DNA of 24,389 nucleotides from a virus, in the IMG/VR virus record IMGVR_UViG_3300037488_002115, positions 1 through 24,389 of that record. The stretch is one strand, 5' to 3'. A model generated the notes under the pieces. That model had not been told where the DNA came from. It was given only the letters and a program-made list of their open reading frames with translations, and made no database searches. The number at the start of each line of letters is the position of its first letter. The stretch's first letter is position 1. The translations under genes were made by a program, and so were the position numbers. This document shows, in pieces, positions 1 through 7,692 of the stretch.

Positions 1-290
1 TTTAAATCTTTTACTTGAATTTTAATTAAAAGAACTTCGCCTAATCCAAAATTAGAAATATGATTTATTACAACAGAAAAATCATTTCCAATTGGAGTAA
101 TCTCGGATAATATACCGTCATACTGAAGTGTAAATGTTGCTGCAGTAATAGCTATAAATCCAGATACCTCAACATGTAATGTTGATATATCTATACCATT
201 ACCATCATCAATAATTGTAAATTCTATCACAGAGTCGAGAGATACATTCTTCTCTCCCTCTGATGGCGATAATCCCGCTATTGATAACAT
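1..290 (-). CDS. Partial Ig-like (beta-sandwich) virion protein, N-terminal part
   Basis: An open frame starts at ATG 290 and stays open to the left edge, giving 96 residues of a longer protein. A good ribosome binding site (TTGGAG, 5 bases before ATG) decides the start. The N-terminus reads AGLSPSEGEKNVSLDSVIEF, followed by a D-rich turn (IDDGNGIDIS) and alternating hydrophobic strands. This resembles bacterial Ig-like domains of the SbsA/Big_5 type, which are common in phage surface and tail proteins. The gene is the last of the late series in the window. A structural role is inferred from the fold pattern and the neighbours. The C-terminal domains cannot be seen, so the function is open. 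Confidence 0.72.
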   Translation of the reverse strand, partial: MLSIAGLSPSEGEKNVSLDSVIEFTIIDDGNGIDISTLHVEVSGFIAITAATFTLQYDGILSEITPIGNDFSVVINHISNFGLGEVLLIKIQVKDL

Positions 291-314
291 AAGAACTCCA
301 ATCTACGATACACT

Positions 315-339
315 CAAATAATAATAGTAGTATTATTTG
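315..339. repeat. AT-rich inverted repeat overlapping the metallopeptidase gene stop
   Basis: The arms at 315-323 (CAAATAATA) and 331-339 (TATTATTTG) are perfect complements over 9 bp around a 7-base loop. The right arm covers the TAA stop at 333-335. The stem is almost all A-T and has no T-run after it on the minus strand, so it is a weak candidate for an RNA hairpin or processing site and not a convincing terminator. Confidence 0.25.
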
Positions 340-842
340 GTCTTTTCTAAGAGTTCTTCTTTCTTATCGTCTTTCTCATCATTTGGAACTTCATGATACT
401 CAACGAGATCGTCTACATACTTTGATGCGTTATCATCACCAACCTCTTCTTGCTGGTATTGTATTTGTCGTTGGAATGCCTCCATCTCATCATCTCTATC
501 TAAATAATCTTTTGCATCATCAGAATTAATGCCCTCTCTCTTCATATGTTGTAGCGAATGCACTAATTCATGTATGGCATATCTCATAATGACTTCAAAC
601 TCATCATCTATTAAGTTGTAATTTAACATAATATGAGAGTCTACTGTTTTTGCTGATACATCTATATCGCTTGAGAATTCTATTGGAACTCCATCAACTA
701 TATCTGTATCAAATCCAAACTCTTTACAAACTTCCTTAACTATATTATTAGACTTAAGCTCTTTCTTTAGCTTACTCAATAATTCAATAGTATCCTCTAA
801 TGTCTTATTAGATTTACTTTGCTTTGCCTGGATGATTATCAT
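333..842 (-). CDS. HELVH zincin-like metallopeptidase-fold protein
   Basis: The 169-residue protein contains IHELVHSLQHM at about residues 90-100. This is an HExxH zinc-binding signature with H91, E92 and H95. Acidic residues in DRDDEMEAFQ (about 116-123) could supply the third ligand, as in gluzincin-type enzymes. The N-terminal 40 residues are Lys-rich and helical, and the C-terminus is charged and probably disordered. There is no signal peptide. The start ATG at 842 lies inside the preceding gene (29-base overlap), which suggests translational coupling. Related small proteins with HELxH near an EAF/EAFQ motif occur in phages. Whether this one cleaves proteins, peptidoglycan or nothing at all is not known. 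The zinc site is seen, and peptidase activity is inferred. Confidence 0.7.
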   Translation of the reverse strand: MIIIQAKQSKSNKTLEDTIELLSKLKKELKSNNIVKEVCKEFGFDTDIVDGVPIEFSSDIDVSAKTVDSHIMLNYNLIDDEFEVIMRYAIHELVHSLQHMKREGINSDDAKDYLDRDDEMEAFQRQIQYQQEEVGDDNASKYVDDLVEYHEVPNDEKDDKKEELLEKTK

Positions 843-1023
843 TTTTATCTATTTCCATTATCTGAATTTTTGCGAGTAAACTTGATTGCTTTAAAATATT
901 AATGCGCTTTCTAGCCTCACTAATTGCTGTTTCTAGTCCGAGTATTTCAAACTCTATCTCATCAGGAGATGATGGTTTTAAAAATCCACAATATTCAACG
1001 TGGCATATTTCAGGGTCTTTCAT
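814..1023 (-). CDS. Small hypothetical protein, 69 residues
   Basis: I do not recognise this protein. It begins MKDPEICHVEYCGFLKPSSP, has two Cys near the N-terminus, then a single amphipathic helix (about residues 25-58, heptad-like), and ends in a short charged tail. It starts 8 bases after the stop of the 56-residue gene and overlaps the start of the metallopeptidase-like gene by 29 bases, so it sits within a tightly packed operon. A GAGAG stretch upstream is a modest ribosome binding site. It could be a small assembly or lysis-associated factor, but the sequence gives no direct hint. Confidence 0.6.
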   Translation of the reverse strand: MKDPEICHVEYCGFLKPSSPDEIEFEILGLETAISEARKRINILKQSSLLAKIQIMEIDKNDNHPGKAK

Positions 1024-1031
1024 TTTATTAT

Positions 1032-1202
1032 TTAACTCTCAACACTATCTTTACTTGCATTTTTTTTATCTGATGTTTCTATTTCCTTTGCACAATCTGA
1101 AATATCTAACACCAGTCTTTCTAGTTGCGTCTTTAATGAATTACGTTGAATAAGTAGATCTTTTATTTCCTTAATCTCACTTAAGTTTACTGCCTTATGC
1201 AT
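1032..1202 (-). CDS. Very small hypothetical coiled-coil protein, 56 residues
   Basis: This short gene fills the gap between two larger genes. ATG at 1202 is preceded by GGAG with 6-base spacing, and the frame runs 56 codons to TAA at 1032-1034. The product starts MHKAVNLSEIKEIKDLLIQ and is one long amphipathic helix with Leu/Ile at heptad-like spacing, then a Lys/Ser-rich tail. The ATG lies one base after the stop of the membrane protein gene, and the next gene starts 8 bases after its own stop. The spacing and the ribosome binding site make it a real gene. Its function is unknown. Confidence 0.65.
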   Translation of the reverse strand: MHKAVNLSEIKEIKDLLIQRNSLKTQLERLVLDISDCAKEIETSDKKNASKDSVES

Positions 1203-1203
1203 A

Positions 1204-1743
1204 TTATTCTCCGCGCGGTTTTGTTTTTAAAATAAGTTTGATTTTATCTAAAGCGATTGTTAATTCTTTCATCGTTTTGTTGTAATCTTCTAGCATTTTT
1301 CTGTAATCTTCAATTCTGCTATTATTGATTTCATATATTTTTTCGTTTAAATCATCGTTCTTTTCGAGATAGTTTTCGATATTTTTTAAATCTTTCTCTA
1401 TAAGTTTCTCAAGATTTGTAATAGATTTTTCCATTAAATCTAGCGACTCCTCGAAGGATCTTTTAACATACCATACAGGTACACCGTCTTGGTCACGCAC
1501 ATTATGCCATGTCCATAGGTCTTCAAGTTTTTTTTCAAAATCTAAAAATCTTGCGTCTAAATCTTTTATACTTTCTTTTATCGCATCTTTAATCTTTTTT
1601 TCTGACTCATCCCGTTCCTTTGTTTTTTCTCCAGATGCTCCAAAAAATTTTTCACGATATACAATCCAAGCAATAGCGAGCAAGAACAAGAATCCAAAGA
1701 CTCCGCCCTTCTCTATCGCATATTGAAAAAATACATCGCCCAT
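1204..1743 (-). CDS. Membrane-anchored coiled-coil protein, possibly BhlA/UviB holin-like
   Basis: I place the start at ATG 1743, giving 179 residues, because a longer reading from 1860 would overlap the upstream gene by 116 bases and add a non-natural Arg-rich leader. The N-terminus MGDVFFQYAIEKGGVFGFLF leads into one hydrophobic segment (about residues 14-31) and then YREKFFG. This order (short helix, Gly, single membrane span, basic/charged exit) resembles BhlA/UviB-type small holins. The remaining ~140 residues form a charged Lys/Glu-rich coiled coil, far longer than in that family. It could be a holin-like protein, a spanin-like bridging protein or a membrane-tethered virion component. 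The neighbouring small genes and the metallopeptidase would fit a lysis cluster, but this is inference. Confidence 0.62.
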   Translation of the reverse strand: MGDVFFQYAIEKGGVFGFLFLLAIAWIVYREKFFGASGEKTKERDESEKKIKDAIKESIKDLDARFLDFEKKLEDLWTWHNVRDQDGVPVWYVKRSFEESLDLMEKSITNLEKLIEKDLKNIENYLEKNDDLNEKIYEINNSRIEDYRKMLEDYNKTMKELTIALDKIKLILKTKPRGE

Positions 1744-1744
1744 G

Positions 1745-2077
1745 TTAAATATTTGATTCCTTTGTTGTACTCTTAAGCGCCTTTTCATCTTGAACTTGTT
1801 GTGATAAAATCTTAGCCATAGACGCAATCTCATACTTTCTCTCAAGATAAATAGTAGCATCTTTATACAAATAATCAGTTATTTTTGACACGATTCCGTT
1901 TCCACCATATTCTAGTGCACCATGACCACTAGATATTCTAATGGGTCTAGTTCTTTCCTCCAAACCAATATCTTTTTCAAAAATTTCTCTAACTATTGTT
2001 AAAAATTCACTAGTGCCACGAAGAGAAAAGAATGTACAAGTGGTTTTTTTACCTTTTTGTAATGATTGATATGACAC
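1745..2077 (-). CDS. Hypothetical protein with conserved-looking HGALEYGG core
   Basis: The 110-residue protein starts at GTG 2077. An in-frame stop just upstream and GAGG 4 bases before the GTG support this start. The core reads RPIRISSGHGALEYGGNGIV, a Gly-rich segment with one His, followed by a helical charged C-terminus. The segment looks constrained, but I do not recognise a family. There is no membrane span or signal peptide. It follows the neck-like virion protein gene by 34 bases and ends one base before the start of the membrane protein gene. It may be a small virion or assembly protein. Confidence 0.6.
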   Translation of the reverse strand: MSYQSLQKGKKTTCTFFSLRGTSEFLTIVREIFEKDIGLEERTRPIRISSGHGALEYGGNGIVSKITDYLYKDATIYLERKYEIASMAKILSQQVQDEKALKSTTKESNI

Positions 2078-2111
2078 AGTTCCTCACAAATGTGGCCACT
2101 ATATTATTCTT

Positions 2112-3038
2112 CTATATTATTCTTCGCGCACGCAAATGCTTTAATCTGGTCAAGGCCGGTGCGGCAGATCCTAGATTGGACGCTGAACCAAAACTGCGAG
2201 GACCAGGACGAATACTGTTTTTAATAAACTGCAGTCTTTCTCTATAGCTGCTAAGCCAAGTGCTATAGTGAGTTTGCAAGAAATCGCCAAACTGAGGCGG
2301 CTGATAACTGATTCCGCCGTCTGATATAGTAAAGTCTCTACCACGCTCCAGAAGGGCCTGAGAAGACAAAGCAAATACATACGCCGCCTCTACTATAATG
2401 TGAGAAAACGTTGTATATATAATTTGATCTGAAAACGCATAAGTTGTAAAGAATGGAACTGAATTAAATTCAGATAACGCTTGACATAATAATGCGATCA
2501 AAATATCATCCGGAAAAACATTACATTCTTCCGTTATTAGAGTTCCATATCCATCATATGTAAATGCTCCAAACTGGTCTCTAACAGGCTTTATACCTGT
2601 CGATCTAAGTCTAGATTTTAAAAACTTCAGAAGAACATTTATTCCGTGAAGTTCTTCATCTGAAAAGTTAAAATCAATATCATCGGATATTTGAATCTTT
2701 CCTTGACCTATAGTTGGTGTAAGGACAGACGTAGGAGTAACAACAGTAAATCCAAATGATGTATCTAGTACTGCGGTATCGAGAATTGCACGCCATTCGT
2801 CAACCCAAGAGCCGGCATCTGCATTATCAGGAACTCTATATTTATACTGATATAAGCCTTCTCCTAAATATTCAACATTAACATCGGTAAATGCAAGAAT
2901 TATGTTGCCATCTAGATCGCGAATCTGAATCATGGGAGTTTCATCTGCCGCAACTTTTTTGCTGCAGTTGTCAAAAAATTGTATTTGAAGCTCAACTTCT
3001 TGTCCTTGAACTGCAGAATCTCTAGGGTAGCACGGCAT
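2112..3038 (-). CDS. Virion structural protein, neck/adaptor-like
   Basis: The 308-residue protein has two parts. Residues 1-95 form an Ig-like beta domain (CYPRDSAVQGQEVELQIQFF, then QIRDLDGN and EGLYQYKYRVPDNADAGSW), a pattern seen in many phage head-tail and baseplate-associated proteins. Residues 120-308 are mostly helical and include a GRDFTISDGGISYQPPQ segment, a helical stretch with SSYRERLQFIKNSIRPGP, and a basic tail ending LKHLRARRII. This C-terminal layout recurs in virion proteins of large tailed phages. A clear GGAGAATTC site precedes ATG 3038. I infer a connector, neck or tail-completion role. The family resemblance is from memory and the exact place in the particle is not shown. 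Confidence 0.7.
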   Translation of the reverse strand: MPCYPRDSAVQGQEVELQIQFFDNCSKKVAADETPMIQIRDLDGNIILAFTDVNVEYLGEGLYQYKYRVPDNADAGSWVDEWRAILDTAVLDTSFGFTVVTPTSVLTPTIGQGKIQISDDIDFNFSDEELHGINVLLKFLKSRLRSTGIKPVRDQFGAFTYDGYGTLITEECNVFPDDILIALLCQALSEFNSVPFFTTYAFSDQIIYTTFSHIIVEAAYVFALSSQALLERGRDFTISDGGISYQPPQFGDFLQTHYSTWLSSYRERLQFIKNSIRPGPRSFGSASNLGSAAPALTRLKHLRARRII

Positions 3039-3052
3039 GAATTCTCCTTACC

Positions 3053-3280
3053 TTACTTTGTATATAAAAGTTTTTTAATAGAACGAATTGTATTATCAAA
3101 CTTAGAAAAGTCACTATTTATATACTCAACTGATAATTCTTCTGCTAAATCTTGCGGATCCTCTATAATGAATTCAAATTTTCCAGTGGATGATTTTTTA
3201 GCATTGAGCAAATTTAATCCACTAATTACTAAAAATGCAGCTAGGGATAAATCTGACGTAATGAATAATTTTTGTCCCAT
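3053..3280 (-). CDS. DUF5659-like small protein
   Basis: The 75-residue protein matches the layout of DUF5659: a start of the form xxFxTSDLxLAAFLxxxGxxLL, a middle strand KFEFIIEDPQDLAEEL, and a C-terminal helix SKFDNTIRSIKKLL. This small domain is found in phages and bacteria and has no known function. The gene starts 3 bases after the stop of the zinc-finger gene with only a weak ribosome binding site (TAGGG), so it may be translated by coupling. It ends 14 bases before the neck-like virion protein gene. Its position among structural genes suggests a virion or assembly role, which is inference. Confidence 0.7.
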   Translation of the reverse strand: MGQKLFITSDLSLAAFLVISGLNLLNAKKSSTGKFEFIIEDPQDLAEELSVEYINSDFSKFDNTIRSIKKLLYTK

Positions 3281-3283
3281 AAT

Positions 3284-3790
3284 TTATACCCTACCTATTA
3301 ATTTTTTATGTGCTGAGCAATAATTTCCTAGTTTTGGAGCCTGTCTTTTACATGCGACACCGTCTTCTTTCATATATTGACAATTTTTAAATTCAAACAT
3401 TTTAGATTCATTACTAATTTCAGCTTCCTCTTTAATTGTTTCTGTAATTATTTCAGGCTCATCATCTAGTGTTAAAAATGAACCAGAATCAATACTTTTT
3501 TGTTCTTCATATATTGGCATTATAACTTGAGGAATAAAATATTCTATCTTTTCTTCTTTTATTGGCTGTACTTCTTCGACTTTAGTAATTTTCGCAGCAA
3601 GTGAACTAGCTGATTCCATCTGAGATAGATCTTTTTCAAATTCAAAAAAATCGCCTATATCTTCCAAATCTTGATTTTGAAGACTAATGCTATTTAACCC
3701 TCTACGTGGTTTTTTAATTGCATGAACTCTATCCTGCAATACTTTGCCGTCTATCTTTATTAGTCTATTTTTTAAATCTTCTCTTGTCAC
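3284..3790 (-). CDS. Zinc-finger protein with acidic linker
   Basis: I choose GTG 3790 (168 residues; N-terminus MTREDLKNRLIKIDGKVLQD). A longer frame from TTG 3826 would begin inside a promoter-like motif (3825-3835) that lies well upstream of the start in two other genes. The N-terminus is a small basic helical region, the middle is a long acidic, low-complexity linker, and the last ~32 residues hold C-x9-C-x10-C-x2-H (CQYMKEDGVACKRQ, then NYCSAH). That spacing is typical of small structural zinc fingers found across phages. Its role could be nucleic-acid or protein binding. Expression alongside virion genes suggests late timing. The start remains uncertain. Confidence 0.6.
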   Translation of the reverse strand: MTREDLKNRLIKIDGKVLQDRVHAIKKPRRGLNSISLQNQDLEDIGDFFEFEKDLSQMESASSLAAKITKVEEVQPIKEEKIEYFIPQVIMPIYEEQKSIDSGSFLTLDDEPEIITETIKEEAEISNESKMFEFKNCQYMKEDGVACKRQAPKLGNYCSAHKKLIGRV

Positions 3791-3824
3791 GTTTATTGGC
3801 CATCCCGCTGTAAATATAATAAGC

Positions 3825-3835
3825 AAAATAGCATA
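3825..3835 (-). promoter_or_regulatory. Promoter-like motif TATGCTATTTT (copy C)
   Basis: The minus strand carries TATGCTATTTT about 34 bases before the preferred GTG start of the zinc-finger gene. The same 11-mer occurs in two other leaders (17495-17505 and 18324-18334). Two GTATAATT repeats lie just upstream of it (within 3835-3862). Recurrence in three intergenic leaders in the same orientation argues for a regulatory element. That it is a promoter is inference. Confidence 0.42.
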
Positions 3836-3869
3836 ATTATACTTGTTTATGAATTATACTATATAATTA

Positions 3870-5291
3870 TTATAATCCTTCTTCCCAGTGGACTCCAATT
3901 CTTGAAATTTGTGTTGATGTTGATTCGGAAGTTATTGTCAATGATTCTCCTGGCATAATCCAACAGTGTCCATTAGTTGATACTGTATGTGTTCCTCCGC
4001 CATAACCTCCTTGTGATGTGAAAATTACTTCACCACCAGTAAATCCAGCAGTACCAGATGTTGATGTTGAGCATGAAGAATTTAATAAATTTACATCAGT
4101 CTGTGTTGTTCCGGTTACTGGCGTATTTCTACGAAAACGAATTACACTTCCATTTGTTGCATTTGCATCAATACCTAATGACATTGATGTAATACGCATC
4201 GGTGTATTATTTGCTACGCCGGCAAATGTAAGTTTGTTTGTTATAGTGCAGATATATCTTTCGGCACCCGTTGTTACAGAAACTGCCGGAGCAATAAAAC
4301 CGGAATTTCTCTGTGGAGCCATCTCATAATGATTTGGCCCAATATAATATGCGTTCCATGCCGTTGTTCTTATCTGAGGAGTTGTAGCACCGGAAGTTTT
4401 TGTTATTTCTGCCCGAACAATAAAATGAGGATCTGCGACTGCTGTTGCTGTTCCAGCATTTATCAAAGTATAGAAATGAACAGGATACAGTCTTCCGTTT
4501 GTACCAATTACTGATAAAATTGCACCATATCCTCCAGAGCCCTTTTTTATATGGAATGTATTGATATTTGGTGCCATTGCGCTCATATCTAAACGTGACG
4601 GGCCAAGACCATTTAATTTATCTATATTCCACGCAGTTTGTGCAATATGGCTTACAGTTACTCCACCTTTTCTAACTAAAAATCCAAATGCAGTTCCTTC
4701 ATAACCGACAAAATAACCGTCTGAGCCGCCTCTAGTTGATAGTCCAATATATTGTGTACTTGCAGCACTCACTCCTGCAGCGTCAAATGCGGCGGAAAAA
4801 AATGCTCCCATTTCATGCCCAACATTATATGACGAGTATTGTTTACTCTCCAACGCAACCCTACATGTTGCAAATGTTCCAGATGTTAAAAGACAAACTG
4901 AAGATGCCGTAGAAACCGTACCATTAACTGCAACATTCTTCGTTATGACACATGTTGCTCCACTTTCTGCGGCCGTAATTCCAACACCAGTAATTGTTTC
5001 TCCGTCAGTTAAAACACCGCGAATAACTCGAAGGCGAATTGGTGTAACTATTGTTTCTATTATTGCAGTAGCACCAGATGTTCCACCAGATACAGTTTCA
5101 TTAACTGTAAATGTTCCAGCGCCTCCACTTTTGTCGTATAGCTCAATTCTTGCCGTGATCTGTGACGGAAGACCATAGGTAAAGTTAACTGACACTGAAT
5201 CGTGACGTGTACCAACAATTAAATCGCCATATGGAGTGCATTCCCACGGAAGACCATTGGCGTCGAGATAACTTTTTGGTGAAAAACTCAT
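3870..5291 (-). CDS. Beta-rich virion surface/appendage protein, 473 residues
   Basis: A strong site (GGAGG, 6 bases before ATG 5291) sets the start. Residues ~55-125 contain a doubled Gly/Thr motif of the form GGTSGATA...ESGATC, a beta repeat frequent in phage fibre and decoration proteins. Residues ~150-330 carry a layout I know from tail-fibre-like proteins of large phages: STRGGSDGYFVGYEGT, then TAWNIDKLNGLGPSRLDMS, then an Ile/Gly-rich strand region (NTFHIKKGSGGYGAILSVIG). The C-terminal third is Thr/Ser/Asn-rich beta sequence. There is no signal peptide or membrane span. It follows the triple-LamG gene by 29 bases. I infer an exposed virion protein, perhaps receptor- or glycan-binding, and the exact appendage cannot be told. 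Confidence 0.68.
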   Translation of the reverse strand: MSFSPKSYLDANGLPWECTPYGDLIVGTRHDSVSVNFTYGLPSQITARIELYDKSGGAGTFTVNETVSGGTSGATAIIETIVTPIRLRVIRGVLTDGETITGVGITAAESGATCVITKNVAVNGTVSTASSVCLLTSGTFATCRVALESKQYSSYNVGHEMGAFFSAAFDAAGVSAASTQYIGLSTRGGSDGYFVGYEGTAFGFLVRKGGVTVSHIAQTAWNIDKLNGLGPSRLDMSAMAPNINTFHIKKGSGGYGAILSVIGTNGRLYPVHFYTLINAGTATAVADPHFIVRAEITKTSGATTPQIRTTAWNAYYIGPNHYEMAPQRNSGFIAPAVSVTTGAERYICTITNKLTFAGVANNTPMRITSMSLGIDANATNGSVIRFRRNTPVTGTTQTDVNLLNSSCSTSTSGTAGFTGGEVIFTSQGGYGGGTHTVSTNGHCWIMPGESLTITSESTSTQISRIGVHWEEGL

Positions 5292-5320
5292 GAAGCCTCC
5301 ATTGGAAATAATTTAATAAT

Positions 5321-7375
5321 CTACGGCGCAGTCGCCCTTTTCTTAGACGGAGTATCTGTTGACCAAACTGGTGTTGTAATTGTTCCGTTTGGACCACCTT
5401 GAGTTCCGGTTAACGTTGTACCAGATCCATCTGTCATTAGCCATTCGCCATCAACAGCTACAGCTTTATCGTCATAGTAGAGGTCTTTTGCCTCTGCTGC
5501 TGTCAATACTCGGTTATGCATCCTAACACAAGTCATTTTTCCGATAAGCCCAGAGATACCGGCATTCGTACCTAGCGAGAATGCAACTGGATTGCCGAGT
5601 ACTGGTGCGACGAGCGTATCAATATTGATCTGTGCTACTTGCATTATACCATTTGCATAACACCTCGTTTGATTTTTTGTACTTGCTACAGCAACAACAA
5701 CGTGATTCCATCCACCAATATTTGGAAGTGCTCCAAATGTAACTGAAATACTCCCACTTCCTCCGGCGCCCGTATTTCCTTGCATGATAAACTCAATACC
5801 ATTAGTGTCTGAGCGATATCTAATCCACCACCCTCCAATAGCGCTATAACGACCTACTAGATATTGTATTGAGCCTGTCCGCGCATTAACCCAAAACGAT
5901 GTTGACCAGACATCTGTTTTTTCTTTATCGTAGACGTTCCCATGCGACGAATAACCAGAAGATGCTAACATTTGAAGCGAGTACGGGATATCGATTAGTG
6001 TACGTCTACGTTTTGATGGTGTAGAGTTATTCCATACTGGTGCTACGTTAAAGTATGTGGCAGTATTTCCAGCAACAGAATCCGCATATGTGGTTCCGCT
6101 ACCTTCTTCAAACTTATATCGATGCACACAACCTGGTGCTTGCGTTCCATATAAATAGTCTGCGAGGACTTCAGCGTCAGTTGGTACGGTGCCTTTGTAG
6201 AAAGATACATCTGCGTAATCGCCAATTGTACCAGTCGATAGTTCGGCTGTCATTCCAAGGGATGCTGTTCCAGTCGCTGTAATATTCCATGCTGTGATCG
6301 CTGTAGACGTACCAAAAAGTTTTCCATCTCGATAGGCGCGTATCTTTGAATCTACCGCAGAGACTGTAACGAAGATTCGAATGAATTTTGACGTCTGACC
6401 TGCAAAGAAATCAATAAATGTAAATGATGCTGCTGCATTTTTAACATATACTGAGAAGTTATTTGTACCTGCACCACGATATAATACCCATCCCAATGCA
6501 TAAGATGCAGAGTTATAAAGTACAAAGTGGTCGCCAGCAGCCGCAGCGCGAACATTTAACCATAATGCGCAAGAGAATGATGAAGTGCCCGGAGTAAGGT
6601 TAGCTGTATTTGGAATTGCTACGGACATATTCGCGGCATTGAACGCCAACGAATACGGAATGTTCGTAATTATACGCCTTGCTTTGGATGGTACACTTGT
6701 ACTCCAAACTGGCGTAGTTATTGTTCCGTTTGGACCACCTTGCGTACCAGTTAACGTTGTTCCGGTTCCATCGGTCATTAACCATTCACCTTCGACAGCT
6801 ACAGCTTTGTCATCATAGTAAAGGTCTGCAACTTCAGTTGGAGTCAGAACGCGATTATGCATTCGTACTCGTGCCATTGTTCCGACAGGTCCAGTACTAC
6901 CACCTTGTCTAGCTCCGATCGTAAAATTTACACCACTGCCTAGAGTGCTCGTAGTTAAGGAATTCGAAACAATTGTCATTAGCTGTGGCATTCCATTGAC
7001 GTATCCAATCACTCCACTAGCATCTGATGATCCATTATATGTGAATGTTATATGAACCCATTTATTAAACTTCATGTATTGGGAAGCGAATCGTGTATTA
7101 ATCAGGTTTGTTCCTGTGCTAATAATGTTAAGTGACACACCAAGCGTTGTGTTATTTGCAACCTCCCACCCAGTAAGCGTTCCAGCAACACGAAGTCTGC
7201 CGACCATCACGGCAGTTACATCTGTGGTGCGTATCCAAAACGATACGCTAAAAGAATCGGTACGTTCTTTATCATAAACATTACCATGAGTCGAGTAGCC
7301 AGTAGTGCCATTCAGTTGCAGCGAGTACGGCATGTCAATCGCGGTGCGGCGGCGAGCTGCGGTAGATCTGGCCAT
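5321..7375 (-). CDS. Triple LamG/concanavalin-like adhesin virion protein
   Basis: The 684-residue protein is three tandem jelly-roll units of the LamG/laminin_G_3 type (about residues 8-230, 232-455 and 456-680). Units 1 and 3 are close relatives: both start with an Arg-rich linker and IxxPYSLQ, contain GNVYDKE(K/R)TD and a (S/T)FW(I/V) strand, then VRMHNRVLT, DLYYDDKAVAV and GTQGGPNGTITTPVWST. Unit 2 is divergent. These domains usually bind carbohydrate, so host-surface or particle-surface binding is likely. Each unit begins after a basic R/K-rich linker, which could be flexible or protease-sensitive. ATG 7375 overlaps the upstream stop (TAATG) and lacks a strong ribosome binding site, so translation is probably coupled. 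Confidence 0.8.
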   Translation of the reverse strand: MARSTAARRRTAIDMPYSLQLNGTTGYSTHGNVYDKERTDSFSVSFWIRTTDVTAVMVGRLRVAGTLTGWEVANNTTLGVSLNIISTGTNLINTRFASQYMKFNKWVHITFTYNGSSDASGVIGYVNGMPQLMTIVSNSLTTSTLGSGVNFTIGARQGGSTGPVGTMARVRMHNRVLTPTEVADLYYDDKAVAVEGEWLMTDGTGTTLTGTQGGPNGTITTPVWSTSVPSKARRIITNIPYSLAFNAANMSVAIPNTANLTPGTSSFSCALWLNVRAAAAGDHFVLYNSASYALGWVLYRGAGTNNFSVYVKNAAASFTFIDFFAGQTSKFIRIFVTVSAVDSKIRAYRDGKLFGTSTAITAWNITATGTASLGMTAELSTGTIGDYADVSFYKGTVPTDAEVLADYLYGTQAPGCVHRYKFEEGSGTTYADSVAGNTATYFNVAPVWNNSTPSKRRRTLIDIPYSLQMLASSGYSSHGNVYDKEKTDVWSTSFWVNARTGSIQYLVGRYSAIGGWWIRYRSDTNGIEFIMQGNTGAGGSGSISVTFGALPNIGGWNHVVVAVASTKNQTRCYANGIMQVAQINIDTLVAPVLGNPVAFSLGTNAGISGLIGKMTCVRMHNRVLTAAEAKDLYYDDKAVAVDGEWLMTDGSGTTLTGTQGGPNGTITTPVWSTDTPSKKRATAP
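5359..5490 (-). repeat. Intragenic repeat copy (LamG unit 3 end)
   Basis: This stretch encodes the end of LamG unit 3 and is visibly similar at the DNA level to 6700-6830 (end of unit 1), including the shared block TGTTCCGTTTGGACCACCTT. Conservation of the bases as well as the residues suggests a fairly recent duplication or gene conversion between the units. Confidence 0.6.
6700..6830 (-). repeat. Intragenic repeat copy (LamG unit 1 end)
   Basis: This is the partner of the repeat at 5359-5490. It encodes the same GEWLMTDG, GTQGGPNGTI and TTPVWST series, with scattered third-position differences. The pair could promote recombination within the adhesin gene. Confidence 0.6.
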
Positions 7376-7656
7376 TACGGCACCAGAGGCACAGAATCAT
7401 CAATCAAAACTGTACCAGGAGCAATGGTTAAACTTGCAGCAATATCTTGAGGTGTAATTTTACTAGATATTTTAGAGCCATTATCTGCCTTTAATTCGCC
7501 GGAAGCTTCCTCAATTGAAAGTCCATAGGCAATAGCTCGAATATAATCATCAACAGTTCCTGCAAATTGTTGTGGCATTCGACGTGTAACTTTTTTACCA
7601 GAAACATCGAATTCAATTTTTCTAGTTCCAGCGACATGTTGTGTAAATGTAACCAT
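7375..7656 (-). CDS. Small virion-module protein, 93 residues
   Basis: I do not recognise a named family. The protein begins MVTFTQHVAGTRKIEFDVSG, a short beta stretch, then a basic segment KKVTRRMP and a helical part (YIRAIAYGLSIEEASGE), and ends with a hydrophobic, Pro-containing tail. A TTGGAG site 7 bases before ATG 7656 fits the start. Its TAA overlaps the ATG of the LamG gene by one base, so the two are probably translated together and may act together, for example as a chaperone or anchor for the adhesin. That link is inference. Confidence 0.62.
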   Translation of the reverse strand: MVTFTQHVAGTRKIEFDVSGKKVTRRMPQQFAGTVDDYIRAIAYGLSIEEASGELKADNGSKISSKITPQDIAASLTIAPGTVLIDDSVPLVP

Positions 7657-7692
7657 AAATAAACTCCAAATCTAAAATCAACCAAAACTAAG

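Noticed and set aside
315-339. Inverted repeat at 315-339 as a terminator
   Set aside because: The stem is A-T only, it covers a stop codon and no T-run follows, so it is kept only as a weak repeat.
1744-1860. N-terminal extension of the membrane protein to 1860
   Set aside because: It overlaps the upstream gene by more than 100 bases and adds an Arg-rich leader. ATG 1743 gives a natural holin-like N-terminus.
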